Shown here in pieces: positions 12,207 through 25,743 of a stretch of 64,000 nucleotides of DNA (the first letter of the stretch is position 1; every line of letters starts with the position of its first letter). The translations under genes were made by a program, and so were the position numbers. The notes under the pieces were generated by a model. That model was not told the origin of the DNA. It made no database searches and saw nothing but the letters and a program-made list of their open reading frames with translations. The DNA is taken from contig OX359250.1 in the NCBI GenBank assembly GCA_947179485.1, forward strand, positions 42,168,600 to 42,232,599, in the 5' to 3' direction. Origin of the DNA: Allacma fusca. Taxonomy: Eukaryota > Arthropoda > Collembola > Symphypleona > Sminthuridae.

Positions 12207-15161
12207 TCAAGACAAGGCAACGAATAATGTAAGTATTGCAATTAAGACAGAAAAGTAAGTATTCTTTTCTAATCCCTTCCCGTTGTGAGTAACAGTCAAA
12301 GTTCTGGGAAAAGCCTCAAGCTCGTGAAAATCTGAGTCGGGAGTTTCAGCTGACATATTTGAACGTGGATGATTGACCAAATGACGAATCTCCTCAAATA
12401 CTCGAGCGGCTTCAATGTCATCGAAGAAGGGATCATTACTGTGGAGAATTTGTTGGTGATGTGGGGATGATTCAGTGAATCTGTCTGGTTTTAGAACACC
12501 ATTAACTTGCTTATTCCGGAGTCTTCTTCGCTTGCCCTTGCTATCCATCTCAATCCTCAGTTCAAGGGGTCCCTCCATGCTTATTTCAAAGGGCACTGCT
12601 TTTGTGATGTAGTTCTTGAAAAATGCCTGCAATAATATCAAAATATAAAACAAACTGGATTTACCTGAAAAAACGTACAATCAAATCATGTTATTAAAAA
12701 ACTATCCGGTTTGGTAACCTTGAGGCGGTATCTTCCAGGTAATAGCACTCGCCAAAGTTCGCCTCGTGAATTTGTGAAAAATGGCATGGGAGGTCCTTCC
12801 CCCTCAAGGTGTTCACTTCTGTCCACAAAAATGCAAACTTCCACATTCGACATCGGTTCATTGGTTTCTGAGTCTACAACTTGACCCCGGAAGCTGTACT
12901 CGGCTTCACGGATTAAACTGATCATGGCCTGTCGAAATTTGAATCAACAATAACAACAATATTATTATATCTTTATACCCGCATTATTAAGCCTACTAAT
13001 ATTTGAACTGTACGTTAGAATTAACTTACGAATTTATTTATCCTCCAAATATGCTCCAGGTTTTTAGGATTATTATCATTTCGACAGCAGGATACGCCAA
13101 TCAACAATTCAAATACTCCACTGTTGTAGTTGAAGTCCATCATTGTTCCTGAAATTCACATAGATACTTGTAATTAAGTCTTACAGCTAATTTTATCTAC
13201 AGTCATTGTGTAGACAATTTTAGTTCTAAAGTTTCTCAATTATTTCTTTGTACCGAATACTCTCCTTAAGTAGTTCAAAATGTCCGTAAAGTTTTACCTG
13301 ACACGCTGTGCCACTCTGCACCGTTGATGATTCCACCTTGAAATTGTCTCTTCAGAGTTGGACAGTTCCAATCGGTTGTGTTGTGCTGCTCGTTCACAAA
13401 TCCCACGTAATTTCTAGCTAAGAATTGGAACGTCTCATCGTCAGGTGTTTCATGCGCTGTGTTCTGTACATCTATGGGCATGAATCATTGAATCAGAATT
13501 AATTACAAACATTTTGGACGTCGGTATTTCCTGTAATCATGTCGGGATTGATTTGTAGCAAAACGAAAAAAATCTGAAAAAAGTAATGAAGTTGCAGAGA
13601 GCACTCTCTTTATAAGAGACGCACTTGCTGTAGCTCTTACAGTGACTGGCTCTGATACGGCCAGAAATGACATTGGGATAAACATTAAACGGAAATGTAA
13701 CAAAATATTTTTGCTCTTATAGAGGAAGTGCTACTGAACAGGATGTCACTCATAAAAACAGTGGACTGTATTAATTTGAACACAACTCACATCCCTCTTG
13801 AGGAGAGGTGTCATACGGGTAGCTAACAACTTGGGCTCCGCTGATGAAAGAGGCCGAAACAATAAAGTTATTCTGCTTGATCCAACCCATCATGGCCTTG
13901 GTTTCCATCTCCAAGGGAGGATCATCTTCATGATCATCATGGGGATGAAATATGTCCGGAAAATTACGATTCAAATCCACGCCATTAGCATTTAGTCTGT
14001 CATAAATTATTTATTCAGTCAAGTAATTAGCTTTAGATTTCTGAAAGTCAACTCATTTTTTACATATGAATTGTTCCAACAATAAGAATACACTAACGAA
14101 CAAAAAATTAAATCAAATCATCTCATGTCCTGAGACAATATCAGATTCCTTACCTTCCATCCTTCTTAAAGCATTCCCCAGGCAAAGACTTGGCGTATCC
14201 ATCAGGATTCATATTGGGGATGATGTGTACTTCGGCTTTGTCAATCAAATGCTTTAGCTCTGCATCTGTGTCATAATTTTCTAGAAGGAACTACATCAAA
14301 TAAAAAAAATCCCCAAATTACTACGAAAGGCGTTTCCTCAATATAATTTGAATGCTGTGAAAAACTCATTATTAATATTAAATTTAAATAGGGGAATTCT
14401 ATTTTTTGTTACCTTAATGAGCTTAATGAGAAGTACACAGGCTGGTCCGGAGAAACCATTTAAATTGCCCACGAATTTGACTTGCGGTTTCAGTAATCTC
14501 CTTGAAGTAGAATCCTCAGAAATTATTATTGTCCACAGCTCCCGGCCTTGCAACAAACGAAGGGTTTACCTTGATTAGTGTCTATTATCAATTTATAGTT
14601 GACCTTATTTTTTATAGTTGATCTTTTTATTTTTTTTATAGCTAATATTTTTAGTTTTTTTTTATAGTTGACCCCCTATTTATTTACAGACCTTCTAAAT
14701 ACTACAACTTGTTCTAACTTGGACACTCCGTACAATTAACAATAATTATTATAGATTCATCATCAAAATATTACAGTGCCTTGAGCCCTGCAGAGGACCT
14801 ACTCTTCCAAGGGGTCTCTAATAGGAAAGCACATTTGACATTTGCAGATTGTAAATGAGTCCATACCTTGGGTAGAGTTGCCTATTGACACGAGTCTCGC
14901 CACGGAGCTGTATTTAATAGCTACCCAGTTCAGGTAGCGTGTGACATCTTCATGATGACATGTACTCTTGAGGTTCTCTTCCGATATTGCCGTTTCCCGT
15001 TCACTACTGAATTCTGAGTCATCCGCACTGGTGAAGTAGTTACAGTTGAAGAGGAGGACCAGGATTATCACAACTTGACAGAGCGTCATTGCTAAAGAAA
15101 CGTTCCGACGAACTAACGGTGGGCGCGTAATTAGAGGTAGAAGGTAATGAGGGAGCAGCAT
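12207..15161 (-). CDS. Catalytically inactive M14 carboxypeptidase-like protein (8 exons, 564 aa)
   Basis: Exons: 15161-14867, 14546-14413, 14290-14154, 13996-13791, 13471-13298, 13148-13030, 12928-12719, 12626-12207 (1,695 nt). A second in-frame ATG at 15089 gives a cleaner signal peptide (MTLCQVVIILVLLFNCNYF). The fold is that of the CPE/CPM/CPD regulatory carboxypeptidases: GRELW, NMNPDGYA, DLNRNFPD, SYPYDTSP, NGAEW, then a transthyretin-like domain (about 345-440) and a hydrophobic C-terminus suggesting a GPI anchor as in CPM. The active site is gone. The HxxE zinc pair is N128-G-F-S131, the third zinc His is I240 (ASFISGA), the catalytic Glu is G333 (LLIGVSCC) and the Tyr after NGAEW is H312. 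Asn-Arg of DLNRNF remains. So this is a folded pseudoenzyme, perhaps peptide-binding, rather than a pseudogene. The donor of exon 7 (GTTACC) is weak. Confidence 0.88.
13593..13770 (+). mobile_element. MITE-like element in a carboxypeptidase-like intron
   Basis: Left end GAGCACTCTCTTTATAAGAG; right end closes with ACAGTGGACTGTA. It contains the family module GGGATAAACATTAAACGG followed by TTGCTCTTATAGAGGAAGTG. It fills most of the intron between exons 4 and 5. Confidence 0.5.
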
Positions 15162-17571
15162 CTGATGAGCACAGTTCCGTAGGAATTTTTACCAATGCTA
15201 GTCATACTGACGGGAGATAACTGAGCTAAATATGTCAGGGATGAATAATGAGGGGAGAAGATTCACTGGAAGTGTTCTTGTTTTCAGTTTTGACAGATTA
15301 TTGACACTGTTATGGCTCAAGTATTAGGAGGACTAGACTACATGATAATGGAAGGGAGTTCTACGCAGAAACAAAGAGCTAGGAGGAATTTACGACTTGA
15401 GTGCTTTCAACAGGATGTACGAAGGAGAATCTTTTTTTTCCCCACTCTTGATTAAGTATCGAATATCCAACAACTTGAGTATAGTATTGGACGTAAACTT
15501 TCGGCGGATGTTTCCTCCAAGCTTATACATGTGTATAAACTTTGAACGCCTCACAATCAGGGATGAATTGGTATGAGTTTAGAACAGTTAAGAGCTATCG
15601 AGGGGTTTTTGTTTTTTTTGTCTCATGCAACAAATTTAACTCATGGAGATAAAGCCCAAGAGATTTACTCTGCTGGCTGAGGAACATATAATATTTCCTT
15701 CTTCCGTAAGGACTCCATCAAATTGTGACATTATGCTTCCTTCAAATACATTGAAAAGCATGCTAAAAATATTGAGCTTGTAGTTGACAACGTACAGTCC
15801 CCACATCTCCAGGGGGTAAATTATTTTTCTCCTATAAAGAGTGTGTGTTGTGTTGTACATAAATTACTGCACAAATTAATAAATTGTACAAACACAGTCA
15901 GAGTCACGCTATTCCAAGATATGAATCCCAGATAATGTAACAGGACTTATTATTGATGTCAAAATCAGATGAAGTTTCTTCGTATGTACGTATCTATATA
16001 GTGCTAAGATTTCCCAGTAAACTGCCCGGAAATGGAATCCCTGTGTTTGCAAAAGTCAAAACTTGAAACTTGTCAGTAATGTACAAGGCTGCTCGAGCAT
16101 GTATTTGTAAGATTGCCTATATAATATCACCGTACTCCATTTACTGATAATGATCCATGTTTACATGTGGACTGTGTGTAGAAAGCGTTTAAGAACAAAA
16201 AATCATAATATGGGAGTAAGTTGAGGTCTACATAATAAAAAATCCATATGTAGTCCAAGCATTAAGGCTGTTGTGAGGGTCCAAAATGTATATAGCCTGC
16301 ATATTTTAATCTTCCTTTTTAAAACCCATTTGGATTCACTGAAAGCCCATGTTCAGGGACTGGAGAGGAGCTTGTAAATACCCATTAGAGATGTGCCTTG
16401 TGATTGAAGATTTCCGGAGTGTGCAGAGAGATTGGGGCCAGCCCCATCATAAGATGCGTTTACATATAAATACTACAGCGTACATATGCACCTTTATTGT
16501 GTGGGCATAAGTGGGTCTTAAAGTATCGATACATGTGTATATTGTAGCATAAAATATGCTGTTTTTTTCCTACTCTGCAAAAACATTCAATTGATTATAA
16601 ACGGAAATGATTCTTCAAGCATTAGCATTTAATAGTAGGGGCTTAAAATTAGATGTTATTACTGTTTAATCATGATGATTTAAGGCACTGATAAAATGTT
16701 AGTGATTTTTATTATCGGAGGAGGTAATTTGCATTAATACGGAAATTGCCTAGGATTTGGAATAGATGCCTACATACATTATAAGGGTTTAAATAGATCT
16801 GTCAATTTTACTACGTAATCATTATGATGGAGCTTATTTATATGTAGATTTTATTTACTTGATTAATTACTGAATGCCTTATACCAGATTTACGGCTGTT
16901 TAATCTCAATAAAACTAACAGTTTGATTAGTTACAATAATTTAGTTCGAACACTTGATGTAAGATGCTAAGAGAGTTTCTCTTTTTTAATAAAATAACAC
17001 AAACATGATCCAATATTCACGCGTTAATTTATAACATCTCCGATAGTTTACAAATGACAGAAAGAATACTCACATTAATTCACATCAATTGAATAATAAT
17101 AATTGTATTTTCCTGTAAGAAGGAACATTCTCTGATATGTTAAAAATGGGCATGACATATTGATATGTTTCTTGAATCCCAGCAACATTATTGTTATGTA
17201 AAACCAGTTTACATATAATACTGTATGCATGGAAATTGCAAAAAATATAGATACAGTAAAATTCTGGTTTATAAGGACTATAAGGAATCAGAATATGAGG
17301 AATCAGATTATGAGGAATGTCTTGACATTAAGGGAACTTTGCTGTCCAGCAGCCCACTATACTTACTGTAATGAGTGATATAACCATAAACACAAGTGAT
17401 TGACGTTTATAAGAGACACATCCAAAATATTTTACTGTATTTTATAAAAAAGCAGTGCAAAATGACAATATGTCGGAAAGGACATATTGTAGTAAAATAT
17501 TAGAGTTTAATATCATTAATGCTACCCCCTTGCACAATAACCCCCCGTGGTATTTGTACCATTAAAGCTAA
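15162..17571. other. Gene-poor spacer
   Basis: AT-rich intergenic DNA upstream of the carboxypeptidase-like gene. Short frames only, with no domains or coherent exons. A run of related phrases around 17255-17420 (CAGTAAAATTCTGGTTTATAAGG, then TTATAAGAGACA) may be a further decayed repeat. Confidence 0.55.
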
Positions 17572-17780
17572 TACAGTGGACTCTCACTAGAATAAAAGAC
17601 ACCGTTACTAGAATTATTACAGTACTTTATCTACTGGAGAAAAATTTATAATTATTTAAATAAAATTTATCCCAAATTAATTTTTCTCTTTACAAGAGCT
17701 TGACATTGCATTGCAATAATTATTGTAACAGTCAAATTTTGCTACTTGCAGGGACACTCCAATAAAGAGAGTGTACTGTA
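17572..17780. mobile_element. MITE-like element with clean terminal inverted repeats and TA flanks
   Basis: The best-preserved copy. Left terminus TACAGTGGACTCTCACTAG; right terminus reverse-complemented TACAGTACACTCTCTTTATT. Each end is bounded by TA, as expected for a TA target site. About 209 bp, non-coding. CAGT termini and TA targets match pogo/Tigger-type members of the Tc1-mariner superfamily. Confidence 0.65.
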
Positions 17781-17905
17781 CCGTACAGTCCGTACGAAAT
17801 AAAATATTGACTCTTTCAGAAACGTGTTTGACTTAAAAACCAACTGAACTCTTGTCCTGCAATTGAACTCAGCTAATTATAGTATTGCATTGACTTCTTT
17901 TGCAT

Positions 17906-20900
17906 TTACACTTGTTCTGCATCTAATGCTAGCAGCTCAACTAGTTGTGCCAACTCGGCTTGAAGATGAACCTGTGCAAGGCGCTCACCAGACTCTTGCG
18001 TCGGTAAAATATCTCGGTTGGCAAAAATCGAGAATGCCAGTTGACCATTGTGAGAATACGCCGCGGCACCCAATGCTGAAAGCAGCAAAGAAAAAATGTC
18101 ACGGTACTCTTATACTCAGAATTTATAGTGTTAATTTATTTGTATTAATATATAAATAATTAATGTTAATTTTCTCAATAGTACCAGTTTGTTTATACTG
18201 CAGGCCGATTACTTTATACAAATCGACGATATCATGTCCACAGAGCTGAGCCTGTCCATCGTACCCTGGAAGGCTTGTGAATGACATATTTGTGAGGTAT
18301 TTCCTGGAAAGGACCAAACTATAGATTGGAGCAGGTAACAGATTGGCAATTGTACTTTGAAGATCCAGTAGTTTTTGGTAATTGTTCTCGGTAAAGCCCC
18401 GGAAGTACTCCTCCGCTTCATTTAATCTATCCAACGCATTGTGACTCTTCAATGAGACTTTGAAAGATCCGGCACTCCTAAAAAAATAAAAACGTCCTTG
18501 ACATTATCATCATTTATTTTTTTCATTTCTATTTTTGTGTCAAATAATGTCTCATATTTTCTCACCAATGATTGCACATTCTATCAAAAGGGTGGTCAGG
18601 TCTTGGGAGGAGGTGCATGATCTTCAAGAAATCCGGTATTTCATTGATGTCTTGACGAGTTTCCAAAAATAATCTCCGGAGAGCACCCCCAAGTAAACTC
18701 AGCCCAATTGTAGCAAAGTGACAGTTGGTTTTTCTCCGAATGGATTTAATGACTTCTAATGGGATGCTAGTAATTGCCAAAACTCCTGTGGTATCTTCCT
18801 TCCGGTGGTTTATCGGATTTTTTGCGAACATTTCTTCCAGGAAAAAGTTTACTATCCATGCCGGGGCCGTCCAAAAGAAATAGAGCTAGTCATAAAATTA
18901 TAAGGACATTATAGTCATTATTAGGGTGTCACAAACACACGTCAGGTCAGGACTGGGCTAACAACAACTCTCCGTCTGTTATGTTATGAACTTGCTGGAT
19001 ACGCCAATACTAAACACAGCTTGAGACTCCTACGAAGTCCAGTACGCAAAACGTAACATGAATTGCAACACAAATACGAAACGGAGCTCTCTTGCTATAA
19101 GGAACCCCCTTTTATGAAATATTAAATAATATTAATAAATAATGCTAATTTTACTGTTTATAAGAGGAAACCCCTGTAATAACTAAATTTTACAGCTTTT
19201 AGGACCCTCTAATAAAGAAAGTTATGATTCCGAACGTCACCATTTTTAAAACTATATTTCATATACAATGCAGCAAAACAACTTGCAGCTTGGTAAACTA
19301 ATCTCACTACAAAAAATCAATTGAACTGATAATGAAAGCAGTAACGACCTTTAAATTTGCCCTATTACCGATGGTACATTCACTTCAAAAAATTTTGCAG
19401 ACACAGTAAAATCTTGTGAGTAGGGGTCGGTTTATAGGAATTTCTATACATAAGGAAAACATTTACTTGGTCTCACCACCCATTTACAAGACGCTTAAGA
19501 AACTCCTTACGAGAGATAGTTTTTTAAAGGGAAATCAAAAATCCTTTCAAATCCCTCTAACAAGGTGTTTAACTGTAATGCTCAATTTTGCTTCTTGCCA
19601 TTATCTAACAATATTTAAAATATACATTTCGAAATCCATACTTTCTAAATGGAATGACCTGAGCAGGTGGTAATTTTTAAAATTCAGTCAATGTAATGAT
19701 GTAATGGATCCAGTACTCGGAGTTCTGCCTATAATGCATCTTAGTAACGTAATCAATGTTAATAGTAATTAAATTATGTAAATTATTATTGCTTCACTTG
19801 GAAATAGCAGTGCAGGAGAACTTAGGTGAGGAACAACATAAGGTATTGGTATTGGATAAAATTAACTTTCCAAGTTATTATATTATTAACCCTTGTTGGA
19901 GCATTTATCTCTGTAGGAAAATATGTCTCAGATTCCCCTTTACCAATATGTTCATTTGACTCCGTAAAGGAGTATGTCACTAATTATCAGTCAAATTTTG
20001 TGCTTTAGTGGTAATGTTACAGAGCAATGATGGGCACTGCATAATGACAATACAGATACCAAACTCTCCTTCTCATATTCATTCGTACAATTTTGGCAGG
20101 TTGAGCATAAGTTACGTTTACAGAGCTGGACGCAGTTTGTTATGTCAGGATGTATGTATATATGTATAAGTAATGGATTAGTATGCACCTTCTGCTTTAA
20201 GCTGAGTTCCTCCTGTTCCTTTACCAAGTACCGGCTTTCCTTGGAGATCATCTCATCCACAATGGAATTAAGACTGTATCCATCAGCGATGACATGATGA
20301 ACTCGGAGAATAACCACAGATTTCTGTCCCTGGAAATTATTAACCACAACTACTTCCCACAGAGCGCTTTGATCGGGAAATGGACTTGTCATCATTTCCC
20401 CTAAATATTTCGACAGGGATGACTCACTCACGCACCCATTCTTGTTCATATCATCCGTCAGGATGGCCTCCTTGACGTGCAGATCCACATTGACAGGAAC
20501 CTCTGTCCAAAAATAGAACCAGCCGAACCGACGGGGCACTTGATGAAGCCTCTGGAACTGCCATCGGTCCTTGGCCTCACTGCCATGGGAAATTCGCTTG
20601 TATAAAATTTTATTGCAAAATAACTCCCGGATGTCCGACAGACTCAAGTGTCCGTCAAGAATAAAACACTTGAGTGTGCTGGCGTGAGGGCGAGTGTAAA
20701 AGTTATCCACAGCAAAGACAGTGTCAAAAAATGACAAGGGCTCTCTGCATTCCCCTCCACTCACTAAATTACACACCAGTGTGACCAGGAATTTCCAGAA
20801 AATTAGAGGAACCAATGAGAGGAACAGCCCGGGCCCCACCACCACACACCCAATACATGTTAGGAGTCTGCTGATGAACAGGACCACTGGTGTAAATGCT

Positions 20901-20941
20901 GTCAACGTTCCCAGTCTGAGTAACGATCTCTTTGAGACCAT
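17906..20941 (-). CDS. Wax ester synthase/DGAT-type O-acyltransferase (4 exons, 511 aa)
   Basis: Exons: 20941-20189, 18885-18566, 18477-18185, 18075-17906 (1,536 nt). The catalytic motif HHxxxDG is present as HHVIADG at 215-221, in the context VVILRVHHVIADGYS. The N-terminus has about 50 hydrophobic residues (13-60), enough for one or two membrane helices. The C-terminal half carries the family's second domain, with a SLPGYDGQAQLCGHDI stretch and then AAYSHNGQLAFSIFANRD. These enzymes join acyl-CoA to fatty alcohols or diacylglycerol at the ER or lipid droplets, making wax esters or triacylglycerol. Length fits the family. I chose ATG 20941; the in-frame codons upstream have no ATG. Intron 1 is 1.3 kb, but the phases match with no missing exon. 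Substrate preference cannot be read from sequence. Confidence 0.88.
19081..19230. mobile_element. MITE-like element in the acyltransferase first intron
   Basis: Left CGGAGCTCTCTTGCTATAAG; right end reversed AATCATAACTTTCTTTATTA followed by GAGGGTCC. Imperfect terminal inverted repeats of the common family. Confidence 0.4.
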
Positions 20942-23712
20942 GTTCAGTTTCAACCACGACTCTTGCTCTCACCACGTAATCCTTCCGCTGTAACAGTTAC
21001 TGACTATACTCTCACTCTCGCGGCAATAATGAGGCTCAGTCGGTCTGTCAAGTGAGGGGAGAGCCATTCTTTTGAAGTAGCTAAGTCGGTAAAGGTCAGT
21101 CTGAGATTTGAACACAATCGCATGCTTGAGTACCTTCCAAGTTGCAATCAAGTATTTATTTTATTATCTTGCTCATAAAAAAACTTGTACTAAAAAAGTT
21201 GACTACCAAAAATCATGTTCTAAATCCAAAAAAAAGTACTTGTTTGAAGGTGCAATTATAGAAACATGCTTGGCCAACCTGAACCTTCCCAATCCCAAGA
21301 TGGGCTGCCAAAGGGGGAGACTACGGTATCAACGGTTTTGAGAAAAACATAGTCCCAGTATAGTCCCAGAGGTATGCGAAATCTACAAATGTTGTTCCGG
21401 GAAGGAATTTCACTTAATGCTAGAGATGCAAATTTAGATTATAATTTTTACTATTTACGTTCTCCTCCATCTCAGACACATATGTACGTTTTTAGTGGTA
21501 ACATAAATACACCTGCCTTGACAGGTGATCCAGCTCAGAATAATCACTGGTCATGGACAAACGATTCATAGGCTCATAAAAAAGTCCATGTGGAGGAAAT
21601 TAATGTTGTATTGAAACTTTGTGTGTATAGCCAATGGTTAAATACAGTGTAGTGACGGCAAGACTTTATGTCCAAGGTGAGACGGTTTTGGTCTTTAAAG
21701 ACAATACAAAAAGTAACCAATTAACAGGAACTTGTATTTGTATACATGTAGCAAATTACGCATATTATGTGTATTATTACAGTAATTACTTACATATTTG
21801 CGGTTCTCATATATGATGGATCCAATAATTGTGGGAAGGGAATTATGATTGTCAACCCATCACGAATTATTACATTGTAAACAATATTTTACATCACTGA
21901 GAATTCATGCCTTACACTTAACTACAATAATAGTTATTACCCTAAAAAATTGTACCTCCTGTAACTTAATTGACTTGGCACGTAGTGGAAATTGATTCGT
22001 AATTGTCATTTTGATTAGTCTTAAATCTAAGGCCCCTTTTTGCGGTTTGGTTTTTGCAACATTATAAACTGCGGTCTTAAATGTCAACCAATAGGTATAG
22101 ATGCTGGCCAAGCTATTACGTGCCAAGGATCAGGTTAGTTATCTTCAGTTTTATTCTTGGTCATTAATGCTGCTGCCGTCAAGAAAGTATTTTCTTATTT
22201 TGTGCTCATATAATATGTTTCTCTCCTCATGTTGATGTCTATGAGCAGGTTGTGGCGGAGAACCTACGCAGATTATTTTTTCAATTTCCTTAAGTTGTCA
22301 CAGGTTTACAAAAATTGTCTTCATTGGATCAAGTTCAGCTTTCAAGTTATTTTCAGGGATTTTTCCTCCTCAGTTTTACCCCCTTCACACGTCAGTAATA
22401 TTATTCTTCTCATAAACCTCGGAAAAGTATTTTAATTCTTTGATGAATGATACACAGTATAGTCATTCTATGAGAGCACTCCTGTAGCTCTGTTAGGCCC
22501 AAGCTGGGATGTAATGGTATGTACTCTTACAAGGAGAAAAATTAACATTGGGGTAAACGGGAATATAATCAGACCTATGGATAAAATGCATTAGTGATCT
22601 CCCATAGTGAGGGGTCACTGTACCAGCTTATTATTTTTTTTTGTAGTAAGTACTTTAGGAACAAGGATAAACCGTAAGCTTGTATTCTTTTAAATATGAA
22701 ATGCTCTGTGATCCATGCGTTGGAGCGTTACATGATTCATGTTGAGGTATATACGATATATGATGCACTAAATAATGGACTTCTTTAATAATTCTTTGTT
22801 GTCGAAACTGGATAAATTGTTGATTAGCATGCGAGGAAATATTCATGCATGTGTGTAGCCAAGCCTTGAATTCTGGCAACTGATGGGAATGTTCGATGTG
22901 CATACTCACACTCTTGCATAATTATCGTAAAAAAATCTCACGTTACAATTTTTCTTAAATCATATAAGCACTTTATATAGATACGCTCTGAGGAGTATCT
23001 ACGTGAGGGATTCTTACGGGCCAGGTTAAAGGCGTCTGACTCATATTATCAGCAGTCGTTTTTATAGTATTTGATGCAACGTAGATATATGTAGAATGTC
23101 AGTATCGAAGTCTAAAGTCAGCCGTGTATGTATAACCTTCAGTGTTTTCCCGAATCTGTGATCAACTATTATGGGATATGTGGTAGATACTGCTGCCGAG
23201 CTGCTTCGTGCTACGTGCAGAAAGCAAGTACAACTGGAAATCCCGTGCTGATTGTATCTGTTCGATTATCTATGATAAAAGAAGCTTTGCACTTCATTAT
23301 GTAACAAAAAATCGAATGGAAAAACTAAAAGCGGTCGTCTTCCAGAAACATAGATGCTAAAAGCAAGGTCATTGTCATTGCATATAGGTTCGGTTCATGA
23401 TAAGTGACACTTGCAGACACTATAATTATATGTGTATGTCATTTATCGCTTATTTCAAGATCCCTCACAGGAGACTAAGTGCACATTGCAATGGAAAGAC
23501 TCATGGAAGGTGATCATGTGGAATGCTGGCCTTAGAGATTAAATCTCAACAGGAGGATAGCAACATTTCGATAGTACTCATTACGAAATACAGACGCAGT
23601 TACTGCGAAAAAGTTACCACTGTATATAAGATCCCAATGAACAACATTGTTTACTTCTACTAATGACAAATCGTAAAAACTTTGATGTAAACATTTGGAA
23701 ATGAATCATGAT
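20942..23712. other. Intergenic region; no gene recognised
   Basis: Upstream of the acyltransferase and downstream of hydroxylysine kinase. Contains one MITE-like element (22453-22622) and otherwise short frames with no support. Confidence 0.55.
22453..22622 (+). mobile_element. MITE-like element
   Basis: Left ACACAGTATAGTCATTCTAT; right reversed TACAGTGACCCCTCACTATG. The internal module ATTGGGGTAAACGGGAAT matches the copies at 8388 and 45276. Confidence 0.55.
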
Positions 23713-25743
23713 TCATTGTGAGGATGAGGAGTATTCCTTTGATACATTCCTCCAAACTGTTTGGATTTCCTCATCGGAAGTGTTCCGCCATAGTTTCTCC
23801 AGTAACGGCCATCCAATATTAGCCGTGGTGAGTAAGTAAGTATTACCGGGATCCAGGGTGTAGCTGTAGGCCCCCATCACCAAACTTTGGCACAACCGAA
23901 CGGCGATGCATGTCTGAAATTTGAGATTTCAGATCATTATTTACTTACAATAATAATTATTATTAATCCTACTATTCCTACTTTCTATTAAAAAATTGTA
24001 AAGTCACTTATTACTATAAAACGTTACACACCCTGAGAATATTCAGTTCTTCGTCGGGCACTTTTCGGAACGATGAATAACCTGCTAGAACATGTGCAGT
24101 GGATTCCAAGGGATCCATGTTGTGTTTAACGCTCTCGATCATCATGTAACACATGGTTATAGCCAGTTCATTGACGTAATTCCCAACGTTAGTATCCCCA
24201 AAGTCAATAATGCCGTAAATGTCAAACTCGTTGGAATTCGTTGTCGATGGACTGCAAATAATGTTTTGCTCGTTGAAATCCCCATGGAGAACACCTGTGG
24301 GACAAATTATCAGCGAAACACAATAAAACAGTAAATAAAATGTCGTAAAAAGGGATAAGCACTCTGTAAATTGAAGGACGGAGCAAATTCGTCCCTTACT
24401 TATAACCAGAAAACTCTTTGAGCAGTTCCCTGAGAACGAGATTTGGTTATAATAATGATAATAATAGTAGCACTTCATTATATAAATAAAAATAATATAT
24501 AAATAAAAAAAATTTTAAAAATTGAAACAATGCGTACCAGCTTCTAAATTCGGGTAGGCTGGGAGGACTCTTTTTTCAAAAGCTTCTAACACGCTTAAAA
24601 CTAAATTCTGCTTGTCTGTCCTATCGTCCAAAACGTACAGGAACTTCTTTAGGTCCAATGCAGAATTCAAGAACCAAACGGACGTATGACCATCTAGTCC
24701 AACGTGTCTGAAATTCTGATAAACAAAAAAGTTTTCAAATTAAGTACTTATAGAAGCTTCTTATCGAAAAATTGTCCTTAGTGATATTCAAGTAAACAAA
24801 TATTATATGTGATGAAATGAATGTGTATTTTTATAGCTTATTATTAGTTCCTTCCTTAAGGTACCTTCAAGTGCTGCTCAAATTCAGAAATATACTTCCC
24901 GGCTTTGAACAGTAGGTTTGTGGTGAGTTTGGCATCGACGAAGATCGTCCCTGGTATGAAGCTTAGGAGACGAATTAGATGAATTTTGGTCTGACCGTCT
25001 CCTTGAGCTGACAATAAAATTTTATTTAAATACAAAATTATAAAAACGCTTTTTTATTCCTGTTCTTTCAACATAATAGCCACCCAATGGTAGTAATTAA
25101 AGATGTGCAGCGTACCATTATTTTGATCATCAGGAGAAGGTGGGAAAGGCACGAGGGCAGAATTCTTTCCGTCCAAAGTTTTCTGAGGCATGGAACAATT
25201 TATGCCTTTGCTACCTGAAAAAAGTTCAAATTCATTTACATACAATTAAGGGCTCCTTATCGATAATCACCAGGGTCACCCTTGGGTCAAACTGATACTA
25301 CTAATAAAAATATTGCTCCAAACGTACTCAACAACTGCATTATTTGAGCCTGAGCCTCAATATACTGGGGTTTCTTGGAATCCATGGAATTTAAAATTTT
25401 AAAAACAAATTTTTGTGTGGATCCATCTTCAGCATTAACCTGCAATAAATATTCAATGGCATATATGTAACACGTGTATTTTTAGTATGTACATCCTCCT
25501 TTCCTTCAAACGTACATACATATGTATGTGTATTACAAAATGTGATCTCATGAGTTCTTACAAACTTACATCAACTAAATAATTGACATCATCATAACTG
25601 TTGAGCTCCTTGATTTTGATGACATCATACCCGAAATACTCTTTCACTAGTTTAATGGCCAAATTTGGATTCACTTTCGGCCTGATGGTTTCGCCGGGTT
25701 GGAGGAGAGATCCGGGATTGCCCTCATTGGTATTGCTCGTCAT
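23713..25743 (-). CDS. HYKK: Hydroxylysine kinase (7 exons, 389 aa)
   Basis: Exons: 25743-25570, 25439-25328, 25214-25116, 25007-24865, 24715-24538, 24294-24032, 23913-23713 (1,170 nt). This is an aminoglycoside phosphotransferase-fold kinase. It has the catalytic loop LHGDFNEQN (H239, D241, N246) and the metal-binding IDFGD (266-269), with N-terminal lobe features DDVNYLVDV and FVFKILN. Length is close to the vertebrate enzyme. HYKK uses GTP to phosphorylate 5-hydroxylysine in lysine and collagen breakdown. The related APH-type product ETNPPL is a pyridoxal-phosphate lyase, so there is no confusion with it. The ATG at 25743 begins MTSNTNEG; an AG at about 25779 suggests a spliced 5' UTR exon further upstream. 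Exon 6 ends at GTGTGT, an acceptable donor. Confidence 0.9.
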
